This document shows, one piece after another, positions 26,547 to 34,339 of a stretch of DNA of 64,000 nt (position 1 is the stretch's first letter; every line of letters starts with the position of its first letter). The notes under the pieces were generated by a model. That model was not told the origin of the DNA. It did not search any database and saw only the letters and a list, made by a program, of their open reading frames with translations. The DNA is from Micromonospora_G sp044458865 (lineage in GTDB: Bacteria; Actinomycetota; Actinomycetes; Mycobacteriales; Micromonosporaceae), in assembly GCF_044458865.1 (NCBI RefSeq), contig NZ_JBITIH010000016.1, forward strand, positions 124,001 to 188,000, in the 5' to 3' direction. Made by a program: the position numbers and the translations under genes.

Positions 26547-28069
26547 GCCGGGCCTCCGTCCGCGATGACCGCCATCACCCGATCGGCGTCGAGGTCGCCG
26601 GTGTTCTCCAGTTCGGTGACCAGTCGCCGGTCCCGGAACACCGCGACCTTGTGGCTGAGCCGGAGCACCTCTTCGAGTTCGGCGGAGATGAAGAGGACCG
26701 CCATGCCACCGTCGGCGAGTTCGACGACGAGGCGTTGAATCTCGGCCTTGGCGCCGACGTCGATGCCCCGGGTCGGTTCGTCCAGGATCAGCAGCCGGGG
26801 CTCGGTGATCAGCCAGCGGGCGAGCAGCACTTTCTGCTGGTTGCCGCCGCTGAGGGCGCGTACCGGTAGTTCCGGGTCGGCGGGTCGGATCCGCAGCGCC
26901 TGGACGTACCGGTCGACCAGTTCGTCCTGGCGACGGCGGGGGATGGGGCGGGACCAGCCGCGGCTTGCCTGTAGGGCGAGCACGATGTTCTCCCGTACGG
27001 TGAGATCTTCCACCAGGCCCTCGGTCCGGCGGTTCTCGGAGCAGAATCCGATGTGGTGTGTCGTCGCGGTGTGGGGGCCGCTGAGCACGACCGGCTTGCC
27101 GTCGACGAGGAGTTCTCCCTGGTCGGCGCGGTCGGCTCCGAACAGCAGCCGGGCCGCTTCGGTGCGTCCGGAGCCGAGCAGCCCGGCCAGCCCGACCACC
27201 TCACCCTGGTGGATGGCGAGGTGGTACGGCTCGATCGAGCCGGCGCGTCCCAGCCCTCGGGCCTGCACCACCGGGGCGCCCTGTTCGATCGCGGCAACCG
27301 AGGGCTTGGGCTGCTCGTCGAGCTGTTCGAGTACGGCCAGTTCGCCGCCGATCATCTTGCCGACCAGGTCGAGTTGGCTCAGCTCGGTGGTGCGGTATTC
27401 GCCGATGAGTCGACCATTGCGCAGCACCGTGATCCGGTCGGATATCTCGTAGACCTGGTCGAGGAAGTGGGTGACGAAGATGATCGCCATGCCCTCCTCC
27501 TTGAGCTGTCGCATCACCCGGAACAACTGCGCGACTTCGGCGGCGTCCAGGCTGGAGGTGGGTTCGTCGAGGATGAGCACCTTGGCGGAGATGTCGATCG
27601 CCCGCGCGATCGCGACCATCTGCTGGATGGCGAGCGAGTGGGCACCGAGCGGACTCGACACGTCGATGTCGAGATCGAGCCGGCGGAGTCGGTCGGCGGC
27701 CCGGCGACGCAGCTCCGACCAGCGGATGTGTCCGAAGCGCCGGGGTTCGCGTCCGATGAACATGTTCTCCGCCACGGAGAGGTTGGCGCAGAGGTTGATC
27801 TCCTGGTAGACGGTGCTGATCCCGGCCTGTTGGGCGGCGAGCGGGCCGGTGAACCCGACCGGACCACCGTCGAGTTCGATGTGGCCGTGGTCGTGCTGGT
27901 AGACACCGGTCAACACTTTGATCAACGTGGACTTGCCGGCACCGTTCTCGCCCATCAGGGCGTGTACCTCGCCCGGAAAGAGGCGGAAGTCGACGTGGTC
28001 CAGGGCGACGACCCCTGGGAAGTGTTTGCCGATGCCGGTCATCGTGAGGATCGCCCGGCCTGTTGCCAT
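26543..28069 (-). CDS. ytfR: Galactofuranose-type ABC transporter ATP-binding protein YtfR
   Basis: A 508-aa double ATPase. Seen: Walker A GENGAGKST, VYQEINLCANLSVAENMFIG, Walker B LILDEPTSSLD with VTHFLDQ, and a second domain with LLGSGRTE in place of Walker A, LSGGNQQK and LLILDEPTRGID. QEINLCANLSVAENMF is the hallmark of this branch. It starts 84 bp after ytfQ across a strong hairpin. Confidence 0.88.
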   Translation of the reverse strand: MATGRAILTMTGIGKHFPGVVALDHVDFRLFPGEVHALMGENGAGKSTLIKVLTGVYQHDHGHIELDGGPVGFTGPLAAQQAGISTVYQEINLCANLSVAENMFIGREPRRFGHIRWSELRRRAADRLRRLDLDIDVSSPLGAHSLAIQQMVAIARAIDISAKVLILDEPTSSLDAAEVAQLFRVMRQLKEEGMAIIFVTHFLDQVYEISDRITVLRNGRLIGEYRTTELSQLDLVGKMIGGELAVLEQLDEQPKPSVAAIEQGAPVVQARGLGRAGSIEPYHLAIHQGEVVGLAGLLGSGRTEAARLLFGADRADQGELLVDGKPVVLSGPHTATTHHIGFCSENRRTEGLVEDLTVRENIVLALQASRGWSRPIPRRRQDELVDRYVQALRIRPADPELPVRALSGGNQQKVLLARWLITEPRLLILDEPTRGIDVGAKAEIQRLVVELADGGMAVLFISAELEEVLRLSHKVAVFRDRRLVTELENTGDLDADRVMAVIADGGPA

Positions 28070-28100
28070 GGCTGAAGCCCTTCTCCCGTGCGGTGGGCGG

Positions 28101-28131
28101 GGTCGCCCCGGCGGTGTGCGCCGGGGCGACC
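28101..28131 (-). promoter_or_regulatory. Intercistronic hairpin between ytfQ and ytfR
   Basis: Perfect 13-bp arms (28101-28113 and 28119-28131) close a 5-base loop in the 84-bp gap after the binding-protein gene. There is no U-tract. It probably stabilises the ytfQ message and limits downstream expression, so that binding protein is in excess. Confidence 0.65.
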
Positions 28132-28153
28132 GGTGAGCCGTCTGCCGCGTCGT

Positions 28154-29131
28154 TCAGTACTTGCGGTTCGGCAGCGCCGCCTTGGCCTGCTCCTGGGTGA
28201 AGGTGGTCTCCTCGGTGAGCACCCGCTGTTGCACGGCCTCACCGGCGACGACCTTCTTGGCCAGGTCCATCAGTTGTGGGCCGAGCAGCGGGCTGCACTC
28301 CACGATGTAGTTGATCTTTCCGTCGGCGAGGGCCTGCATGCCGTCCTTCACCGCGTCGACCGTCACGATCTTGATGTCGACGCCGGGCTTCTTGCCGGCT
28401 GCCTCGATCGCCTCGATCGCACCCAGTCCCATGTCGTCGTTGTGCGCGTAGAGCACGTCGATCTTCGGGTGTGCCTTCAGGAAGGCGTCCATGACCTCCT
28501 TGCCCTTGGCGCGGGTGAAGTCGCCGGTCTGGGAGGCGATCACCTTGAACTTCGGCTCGGCGCCGATGACCTTGGCGAAGCCCTCCTTGCGGTCGTTCGC
28601 CGGAGCGGCGCCGGTGGTGCCCTGGAGTTCGACGATGTTGACCGTGTCGGTCTTGCCCTCGTACTCCTTCTTCAGCCACTCGCCGGCCCGCTCGCCCTCG
28701 ATGATGAAGTCCGAGCCGATGAAGGTCTTGTAGAGCGAGGTGTCCGATGAGTCCACCGCGCGGTCGGTGAGGATGACCGGGATGCCCGCGTCCTTGGCCT
28801 CTTTGAGCACGGTGTCCCAGCCGGACTCCACCACGGGGGAGAAGGCGATCACGTCCACCCGCTGGGTGATGTAGCTGCGGATCGCCTTGATCTGGTTTTC
28901 CTGCTTCTGCTGCGCGTCGGAGAACTTGAGTTCGATGCCGGCCGCCTCGGCAGCCTCCTGGATGGACTTCGTGTTGGCGGTACGCCAGCCGCTTTCGGCG
29001 CCCACCTGCGCGAATCCCATGGTGATCGTGTCGTCGGAGCCGCCTCCGGCACCGCTGTCGCCGCCGCACGCGGTCAGCGAGGCGACCAGGAGCAGGCCAC
29101 CCATTGCCGCTGCGGAGATCCTTCTGAACAC
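28154..29131 (-). CDS. ytfQ: Galactofuranose-type substrate-binding lipoprotein YtfQ
   Basis: A 325-aa lipoprotein. Seen: a signal with lipobox SLTAC (Cys22), then MGFAQVGAESGWRTANTKS, DAQQKQENQIKAIRSYITQ, FSPVVESGWDTVLKEAKDAG, VELQGTTGAAPANDRKEGF, SGDFTRAKGKEVMDAFLKA-type text and LYAHNDDMGLGAIEAI. These track E. coli YtfQ motif by motif, a clearer match than to any RbsB or XylF. Known: YtfQ binds galactofuranose. Inferred: the same or a similar furanose here. First gene of the operon, under a predicted LacI-controlled promoter about 220 bases upstream. Confidence 0.9.
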   Translation of the reverse strand: MFRRISAAAMGGLLLVASLTACGGDSGAGGGSDDTITMGFAQVGAESGWRTANTKSIQEAAEAAGIELKFSDAQQKQENQIKAIRSYITQRVDVIAFSPVVESGWDTVLKEAKDAGIPVILTDRAVDSSDTSLYKTFIGSDFIIEGERAGEWLKKEYEGKTDTVNIVELQGTTGAAPANDRKEGFAKVIGAEPKFKVIASQTGDFTRAKGKEVMDAFLKAHPKIDVLYAHNDDMGLGAIEAIEAAGKKPGVDIKIVTVDAVKDGMQALADGKINYIVECSPLLGPQLMDLAKKVVAGEAVQQRVLTEETTFTQEQAKAALPNRKY

Positions 29132-29359
29132 CGCTTTCTCCTCACCCGTCTGGAACGTGTCGTGGGGTGGCGTCGAGGGGACATCCGCCGCCTGGTGTCC
29201 CGCGTCCCCGGCCCCGCTGAGCCGTTTGGTCGTGTCGCATGGGGCAGGTCGGGGCGGGTGTCTCCACCCGGAACCAACCGTCCACTGATCGATCGCCGAC
29301 CGATGTCGGTCGACCGCAGGTGCTGTTTGGGGCCGCTGTGTGGCCCTTGCGTTTCGGTA

Positions 29360-29387
29360 GTGTTAACGCTCTCATCGTGGCCGTCAA
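29360..29387 (-). promoter_or_regulatory. ytfQ promoter overlapped by a LacI-type operator
   Basis: On the minus strand, -35 TTGACG (29382-29387) and -10 TAACAC (29360-29365) are separated by 16 bp. A 14-bp LacI-type half-palindromic site (29361-29374, minus strand TGAGAGCGTTAACA, with the usual central CG) covers the spacer and -10. Binding there would block initiation. The leader would be about 220 bases. Confidence 0.55.
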
Positions 29388-29480
29388 GGGTTTCCTTCGA
29401 CCGCGACCGATCTGTGATTTGACACCGATCCAGAGTGGACCAGAGATCATCGCGAGGGCATAGACATCGAGCGGACAGGC

Positions 29481-29494
29481 TGTTAGCGTTCACA
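29481..29494 (-). promoter_or_regulatory. Second LacI-type operator upstream of ytfQ
   Basis: TGTTAGCGTTCACA is close to the TGTTAGCGCTAACA palindrome bound by many actinobacterial LacI-family repressors. It starts 120 bp from the first site, near a whole number of helical turns, which would allow looping. Confidence 0.5.
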
Positions 29495-29671
29495 TCCAAG
29501 CGCCCGGGACGCACCAGCTCAGGCGCCGGATCCGCTTGGCCTGACCGGGTTTCGCAGCCGCCGCGCCGGTCCGGCCGCCATCGCGTACGTCCACCCGACC
29601 GGCCCCTGCTCGGGCAGCCGGCCGGGTCGAGTGGCGCCCCGGCTCAGCGGGTGGGTGAAGTCCTGGGAACG
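29495..29671. other. Non-coding stretch between ytfQ control region and ABC-2 terminator
   Basis: The ytfQ start (29131) and the ABC-2 permease stop (29779) are 647 bp apart. The ytfQ side holds the operators and promoter described separately, and the other side a terminator. The middle 177 bp has no convincing gene or signal that I can see. Confidence 0.6.
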
Positions 29672-29719
29672 CGAAAAACACCGCCTGCCACGTCGGAGAC
29701 GATCGTGGCAGGCGGTGTT
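29672..29719 (-). terminator. Rho-independent terminator of the ABC-2 operon
   Basis: Perfect 16-bp arms (29677-29692 and 29704-29719) with an 11-base loop are followed on the minus strand by a run of T. It lies 60 bp after the ABC-2 permease stop. It is the only classical U-tract terminator I recognise in the window. Confidence 0.88.
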
Positions 29720-29778
29720 CGGGGAGGTTCAGGAAATCTTCGGGTCGCCGTATGGGCGGACGGTCAGCGGGGGACCGG

Positions 29779-30633
29779 TTACGCGTCGCGGCGCTTGAGC
29801 ATGACCGCCGCCGCGGCGAGCGCGGCCACCAGGTAACCGGCGAAGACCGCCAGCCCGGCCCACGGACCGAGCATGCCGGCGCTCGGGGTGACGGACATGA
29901 ACGACTCCCCGGCGTGCGACGGCAGGTACGGTCCGACCGTGTCGTTCCAACTGCTCGGCAGGAGAGGGAAGAGTCCCGGTACGACCAGCATGGCACCGAA
30001 GAGCGCGGCGATGGCTGCGGCAGTGCCGCGCAACAGCGCGGCGAGGGTCAGGCCGAGCAGGCCGACACCGGTCAGGTAGACGGCTGCCCCGATCACCGCC
30101 CGGAGCACTCCCGGGTCGAAGAGGCTGACGCCGTGCGTACCCATGATCTGCTGGCCGCCGAAGAAGGCCGCGAGCGTGCCGACCAGCATCAGAGCCAGTG
30201 TGACCGCACCGAAGACGATGGTCTTGCCCCAGAGCACCGGCAGCCGCTTCGGCACCGCGGCCAGCGTGGTCCGGATCATTCCGGTGGAGTACTCGCCGGC
30301 GACCAGGAGCACCCCGATCACCCCGATCACCAGTTGCGCGAGTTGTACGCCGCCGAGGCTGGCGCTGACCGGATCGCTGGTCCCACCGGCACCGAGCCCG
30401 ATCGACTCGCCGCCGACGTGGCCGGAGGCGACGGCGGCGAAGAGCAGGCCGAGCGCGACCACCACACCGAACGTGGCAAAGAGGCTGACCATCGTCGACC
30501 GCAGTGACCTGATCTTGATCCATTCGGAGTGGATCACGCGGGCGAGGGTGACCCGTCCGGTCCGGCGGCGGTGCGCGACCGGCACGGGCGGTGCGTCGGT
30601 CAGCAAGCGGGGTTCGAGAGCCGTGCTGGTCAT
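29779..30633 (-). CDS. ABC-2 type transporter permease
   Basis: A 284-aa membrane protein with about six helices and a basic N-terminal segment (RVTLARVIHSEWIKIRSLRSTM), the usual start of ABC-2 permeases in antibiotic-export and stress modules. GEYSTGMIRTTLAAVPKR in the first cytosolic region is typical of this subfamily. It pairs with the ATPase encoded just upstream, with a one-base overlap (TGATG). Probably exports a drug, lipid or peptide under control of the adjacent two-component system. A strong terminator follows. Confidence 0.87.
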   Translation of the reverse strand: MTSTALEPRLLTDAPPVPVAHRRRTGRVTLARVIHSEWIKIRSLRSTMVSLFATFGVVVALGLLFAAVASGHVGGESIGLGAGGTSDPVSASLGGVQLAQLVIGVIGVLLVAGEYSTGMIRTTLAAVPKRLPVLWGKTIVFGAVTLALMLVGTLAAFFGGQQIMGTHGVSLFDPGVLRAVIGAAVYLTGVGLLGLTLAALLRGTAAAIAALFGAMLVVPGLFPLLPSSWNDTVGPYLPSHAGESFMSVTPSAGMLGPWAGLAVFAGYLVAALAAAAVMLKRRDA

Positions 30634-31571
30634 CAGACCGCCTTTCCGGCGAGTACGGGCTGCTTCGGGGTGGTCGCGGTGTACTCGACCGAGTCGTGGG
30701 TCAGCTCCATGAAGGCTTCCTCCAGCGATGCCTGCTGGAGGGAGAGTTCGTGCAGGGTGAGGCCAGCGCGCGCGGCCCGGTCGCCGATCTGCTCGGTGGT
30801 GAGCCCGCAGACCTCCAGCACCCCGCGCTCACAACTGCTGATCGTCACGGCCGGACCGGCGAGCAACTCGCTGAGCTGGTGCGACTGGGGCGAGCGGACC
30901 CGGACACTGTTGGCGGAGGCGAGTCCGCAGAAACCGTCCATCGGCACGTCCGCGATCAACCGGCCCCGGCCGACCACCACCAGATGCTCGGCGGTCAACG
31001 CCATCTCGCTCATCAGGTGCGAGGAGATGAAGACGGTACGACCCTCGGCGGCCAGCCCCTTGAGCAGGTTGCGGATCCACCGCACCCCTTCCGGGTCCAA
31101 CCCGTTGACCGGCTCGTCGAGCAGCACCGTCTGCGGGTCGCCAAGCAGCGCCGAGGCGATGCCGAGGCGCTGCCCCATGCCGAGCGAGAAACCACCCGCG
31201 CGCTTGCGGGCGACCTCGCGGAGGCCGACGAGGTCGATCACCTCGTTCACCCGGCGACGGGAGATTCCGGTGGTGGCGGCGAGCGCCAGCAGGTGGTGGT
31301 ACGCCGATCTCCCGGTGTGTACGGCCTTCGCCTCCAGCAGCGCGCCGATCTCGTGCAGCGGCGCGGCGTGGTCGGCGTACCGACGGCCGTTTACGGTGAC
31401 GCTGCCGGAGGTGGGTGCGTCCAGACCGACGATCATCCGCATGGTTGTCGACTTGCCGGCACCATTCGGGCCCAGGAAGCCGGTGACGATGCCGGGCCGG
31501 ACGGTGAAACTCAGATCGTGCACCGCCACCTTGTCGCCGTACCGCTTCCCGAGGTTCTTGACTTCGATCAT
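30633..31571 (-). CDS. ABC-2 transporter ATP-binding protein
   Basis: A 312-aa cytosolic ATPase of the CcmA / drug-resistance group. Seen: MIEVKNLGKRYGDKVAVHDL, Walker A GPNGAGKST, signature SLGMGQRLG (an altered LSGGQ, common in this group), Walker B VLLDEPVNGLDP and an SSHLM switch His. The C-terminal 90 residues are the usual accessory domain. ATG 31569-31571 was chosen because AAGGAG lies nine bases upstream; the frame is open further upstream but without a ribosome site. It follows the response-regulator gene by 134 bp. Confidence 0.88.
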   Translation of the reverse strand: MIEVKNLGKRYGDKVAVHDLSFTVRPGIVTGFLGPNGAGKSTTMRMIVGLDAPTSGSVTVNGRRYADHAAPLHEIGALLEAKAVHTGRSAYHHLLALAATTGISRRRVNEVIDLVGLREVARKRAGGFSLGMGQRLGIASALLGDPQTVLLDEPVNGLDPEGVRWIRNLLKGLAAEGRTVFISSHLMSEMALTAEHLVVVGRGRLIADVPMDGFCGLASANSVRVRSPQSHQLSELLAGPAVTISSCERGVLEVCGLTTEQIGDRAARAGLTLHELSLQQASLEEAFMELTHDSVEYTATTPKQPVLAGKAV

Positions 31572-31705
31572 GCTTGAAGGCTCCTTGTCGGGCTGAGCCG
31601 CACCAGCGGCGCATGGCCACAACAATCGCCTCTGCTCGGGGTGCGCGTCGTCGTCCGGCCGTAGACACCTGACGTACTGCGATGGCGGTATAGCCGACAA
31701 GTTGC

Positions 31706-32386
31706 TCAGCGTGATGGCGGCTCGCTCGGGCGAACTAGTCCGCTCTGGTACGCGATCACCACGAGCTGCGCCCGGTCCCGTGCACCCAGCTTCGCCATAG
31801 CCCGGTTGACGTGCGTTTTAGCGGTTAGCGGCGACACCACGAGCCGCTCGGCGATGTCATCGTTGGAGAGCCCGGCGGCGACCAGCATGAGAACCTCGCG
31901 CTCACGTTCGGTCAACGTTTCGAGTTGGATGGGGACCGTGGCGGCCGAATCCTCCGGCTGGGACAGGAACCGGGCAATCAGCCCTTTGGTCGCCACCGGG
32001 GAGAGCAACGCGTCTCCCCGAGCCACCACCCGGATCGCGTCCAGGAGTTCGGCGGGGTCGACCCCCTTGCCGAGGAAGCCGCTCGCCCCGGCCCGGAGCG
32101 CCTGGAGGACGTACTCGTCGACCTCGAACGTGGTCAGGATCAGGACCCGTACGCCGACCAGGCTCTCATCCTCGGTGATTTGTCGGGTTGCCTCCAGGCC
32201 GTCCAGTTCCGGCATGCGGATGTCCATCAGGACCACGTCGGCCCGGGTTGTCCGGGCCAGCGCCACCGCCTCGACCCCGGTGGTCGCCTCACCCACGACC
32301 TCAAGATCCGGAGCCGAGTCGACCAGCACCCGGAATCCCGCCCGGATCAGGTTCTGGTCGTCGGCGAGCAGCACCCGGATCGTCAT
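31706..32386 (-). CDS. NarL/LuxR-family response regulator
   Basis: A 226-aa transcription factor. Seen: a receiver domain with acidic pocket LLADDQNLIRAG and the phospho-acceptor Asp near residue 54 (LMDIRMPELDG), then a LuxR-type helix-turn-helix at the C-terminus (LTEREREVLMLVAAGLSNDD, then AKTHVNRAMAKL). The ATG (32384-32386) sits in the second copy of a duplicated junction, with AGGAG upstream. It overlaps by four bases the stop of a 12-codon cistron made by the duplication. It is probably phosphorylated by the adjacent kinase and activates the ABC-2 genes. Confidence 0.9.
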   Translation of the reverse strand: MTIRVLLADDQNLIRAGFRVLVDSAPDLEVVGEATTGVEAVALARTTRADVVLMDIRMPELDGLEATRQITEDESLVGVRVLILTTFEVDEYVLQALRAGASGFLGKGVDPAELLDAIRVVARGDALLSPVATKGLIARFLSQPEDSAATVPIQLETLTEREREVLMLVAAGLSNDDIAERLVVSPLTAKTHVNRAMAKLGARDRAQLVVIAYQSGLVRPSEPPSR

Positions 32387-32435
32387 CGCTTCTCCTGTCG
32401 CGGGGGCACCCGGATCGTCATCGCTTCTCCTGTCG
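32371..32435 (-). repeat. Tandem duplication of the kinase/regulator junction
   Basis: Two identical 30-bp copies (32371-32400 and 32406-32435, period 35 bp) each contain the end of the kinase frame, an AGGAG ribosome site and the ATG with the first codons of the response regulator. Confidence 0.95.
32383..32421 (-). CDS. 12-codon relay cistron created by the duplication
   Basis: The first copy of the junction contains a ribosome site and ATG (32419-32421) overlapping the kinase stop as ATGA. Translation from it reads MTIRVPPRQEKR and stops in a TGA that overlaps the real regulator ATG, again as ATGA. So a 12-residue reading frame links kinase and regulator. It may be translated merely as a consequence of coupling. 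No function for the peptide is implied. Confidence 0.55.
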   Translation of the reverse strand: MTIRVPPRQEKR

Positions 32436-33605
32436 TGCCGGTAGCACGGCTCGGACCCTGAAACCGCCACCGGCCAGCGGACCCGCCTCCAGCGTGCCGC
32501 CGACCGCCGTCACCCGCTCCCGCATCCCGAGCAGCCCGTGTCCGGTCCCGGCGACCGGCCCGGCAGCCGGTTCTCCCGGCCCCGGATCGTTTTCCACCTC
32601 GACGGTGAGGTCGTCCGACCGGTACGTCAGCCGCACCTGGGCGGCCCCGCCGCCGTGCTTGTGCACATTGGTCAGCGACTCCTGGACTACCCGGTACGCG
32701 GCGAGGTCCACCGCCGCCGGCAGTGGAAACGGCTGACCCGCCAGGCGCCACCGCACCGCGAGCCCGGTGCGGTGGAACGAGTCGACCAGCTCCTGTAGGC
32801 GGTTCAGGGTGGGGGTCGGCTCGGTCGGTGCGGCGGTGTCATCGGACTGACGCAGTACGCCCAGCACGGTGCCCAACTCGTCCAACGCCGCCCGCCCGGC
32901 CCGGCGTACGTGCCCCAACGCCTCCTCGGCGGCTTCCGGATTGGTACGCAGCACGTGCCCTGCCACCCCGGCCTGTACGTTGATCAACGCGATGTTGTGC
33001 GCCATCACGTCATGCAGGTCCCGGGCGATGCGCAGCCGGTCCTCGACCACCCGCCGTCGGGCCTCCTCCTCCCGGCTCTGCTCGGCCCGGGTGGCACGCT
33101 CCTCCACGGCGACGATGTAGTCCCGGTGGTTGCGTACGGCGTCGCCGATGGCGGTGGCCAGCCCGCTCCAGAGGGCGAGCACCACCTTCTCCGAGTCGAG
33201 CCAGGACCCCTTCGACGAGGACCAGATCGCCCCGGCGACCAGGAGTAGCGCGGTGAACGTACCGGCGAGGATCGCGGTGACCCGGTTGGTGGTCGCGGCG
33301 ACGGTGTAGACCGCGATCACCACCGCGAAGGTGGAGAGGTTGCGGGCGGAGCCGAAGGCCACCGACGCCGCCGTGGCAGCGCTACAGAACGCCAGGACCG
33401 GCAGTGGCCAGCGTCGACGCAGCGCCACAGCGGTGCAGACCAGCGCGCTGAAGGCGATCTCGCCCGCGCTCAGTTCGCCTCGGGCGGGGGAGGGGTCGAT
33501 CAGGGGTTCGCCGATGCTGATGACGAAAAGCCCCACTGCGGCGGCGGTGTCAAAGGCATAAGGGTGGAACCGGGCTGTCCGCCGCCACCACCCCATATCC
33601 CACAT
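32418..33605 (-). CDS. Membrane sensor histidine kinase (HisKA_3 type)
   Basis: A 395-aa kinase. Seen: about five hydrophobic helices in residues 20-150, a short coiled-coil linker rich in Glu and Arg (about 160-190), the phospho-acceptor region ARDLHDVMAHNIALI with its His near residue 199, and an ATP-binding domain with VVQESLTNVHKHG (N box) and GHGLLGMRERV (G box). Known: NarL-type pairs of this form sense membrane or cell-envelope stress and switch on a neighbouring ABC-2 exporter. Its stop codon overlaps the ATG of the relay cistron. It diverges from a GNAT gene. Confidence 0.9.
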   Translation of the reverse strand: MWDMGWWRRTARFHPYAFDTAAAVGLFVISIGEPLIDPSPARGELSAGEIAFSALVCTAVALRRRWPLPVLAFCSAATAASVAFGSARNLSTFAVVIAVYTVAATTNRVTAILAGTFTALLLVAGAIWSSSKGSWLDSEKVVLALWSGLATAIGDAVRNHRDYIVAVEERATRAEQSREEEARRRVVEDRLRIARDLHDVMAHNIALINVQAGVAGHVLRTNPEAAEEALGHVRRAGRAALDELGTVLGVLRQSDDTAAPTEPTPTLNRLQELVDSFHRTGLAVRWRLAGQPFPLPAAVDLAAYRVVQESLTNVHKHGGGAAQVRLTYRSDDLTVEVENDPGPGEPAAGPVAGTGHGLLGMRERVTAVGGTLEAGPLAGGGFRVRAVLPARQEKR

Positions 33606-33715
33606 ACCGTGACGTTACGTCAACCCCGGCCCGGTCGTCCGTGGCCGCGTACAGGCCGCCTCGGCATCTCGAATCCGACTGCGTCGGAATCACGCGTCTG
33701 CGATAGTCGCACCCC

Positions 33716-34213
33716 GTGAACAGTGCTGAGCCTGTGTTTCGGCGTGCGGATGATGCTGATGCGGCCGAAGTGGCCGACGTGTGGCTGCGGTCCTTCACCG
33801 CCGCGCTGCCGACGGTGCGCCGCGCGCACGGCGACGACGAGGTGCGGGAATGGTTTTCCTCCGTGGTGGTGCCGCAGTACGAGACCTGGGTAGCCGTCGC
33901 GGAGGGCTTCGTGATCGGGCTTCTGGTGCTCGATGGCGAGGAACTCGAACAGCTCTACCTCGACCCGTCGTGGCGCGGCCGGGGTGTAGGCGACCGTTTC
34001 GTCGACTTGGCCAAGCAGCAGCGACCCGACGGACTGGGGCTGTGGACCTTCCAGGTCAACGGATCAGCCAGGCGGTTCTACGAGCGGCACGGATTCACCG
34101 CGGTCGAGTACACCGATGGCCTGCGCAATGAAGAACATGAGCCGGACGTCCGTTACACATGGCGGCCTGACGAGGTCGCACTCCCGATCTCGTCCCACAC
34201 CCGGAAACTGTGA
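33716..34213 (+). CDS. GNAT-family N-acetyltransferase
   Basis: A 165-aa acetyl-CoA-dependent acetyltransferase. Seen: strand-turn-helix start VFRRADDADAAEVADVW, the acetyl-CoA pyrophosphate loop RGRGVGDRF and the C-terminal NGSARRFYERHGF motif. The substrate is unknown. The start is GTG with no ribosome site; a GATAGT box ends about 8 bases upstream, so the message may be leaderless. A small hairpin contains its stop codon. Confidence 0.87.
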   Translation: MNSAEPVFRRADDADAAEVADVWLRSFTAALPTVRRAHGDDEVREWFSSVVVPQYETWVAVAEGFVIGLLVLDGEELEQLYLDPSWRGRGVGDRFVDLAKQQRPDGLGLWTFQVNGSARRFYERHGFTAVEYTDGLRNEEHEPDVRYTWRPDEVALPISSHTRKL

Positions 34214-34271
34214 CAGTTTCGCCCGTCGGTTCACCCCCGCACCCCGACGCCTCCCGCCGACACGGAGGCGT
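34204..34271 (+). terminator. Two hairpins at the end of the GNAT gene
   Basis: A 7-bp stem (34204-34210 and 34214-34220) has the stop codon TGA as its loop. A second hairpin with 8-bp arms (34247-34254 and 34264-34271) follows. Both lie between convergent genes. The second is the likelier terminator. Confidence 0.5.
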
Positions 34272-34339
34272 TGCCGTGCTCGTACGAGGGGATCTCGGTT
34301 TGGGTCCTCGCTCGCCCTCCGGGTACGGCGGGAGCCGTG

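Noticed and set aside
34204..34220. Hairpin with the stop codon as its loop as a regulatory device
   Set aside because: The stem is only 7 bp and next to a better terminator. It is likely chance or part of the terminator.
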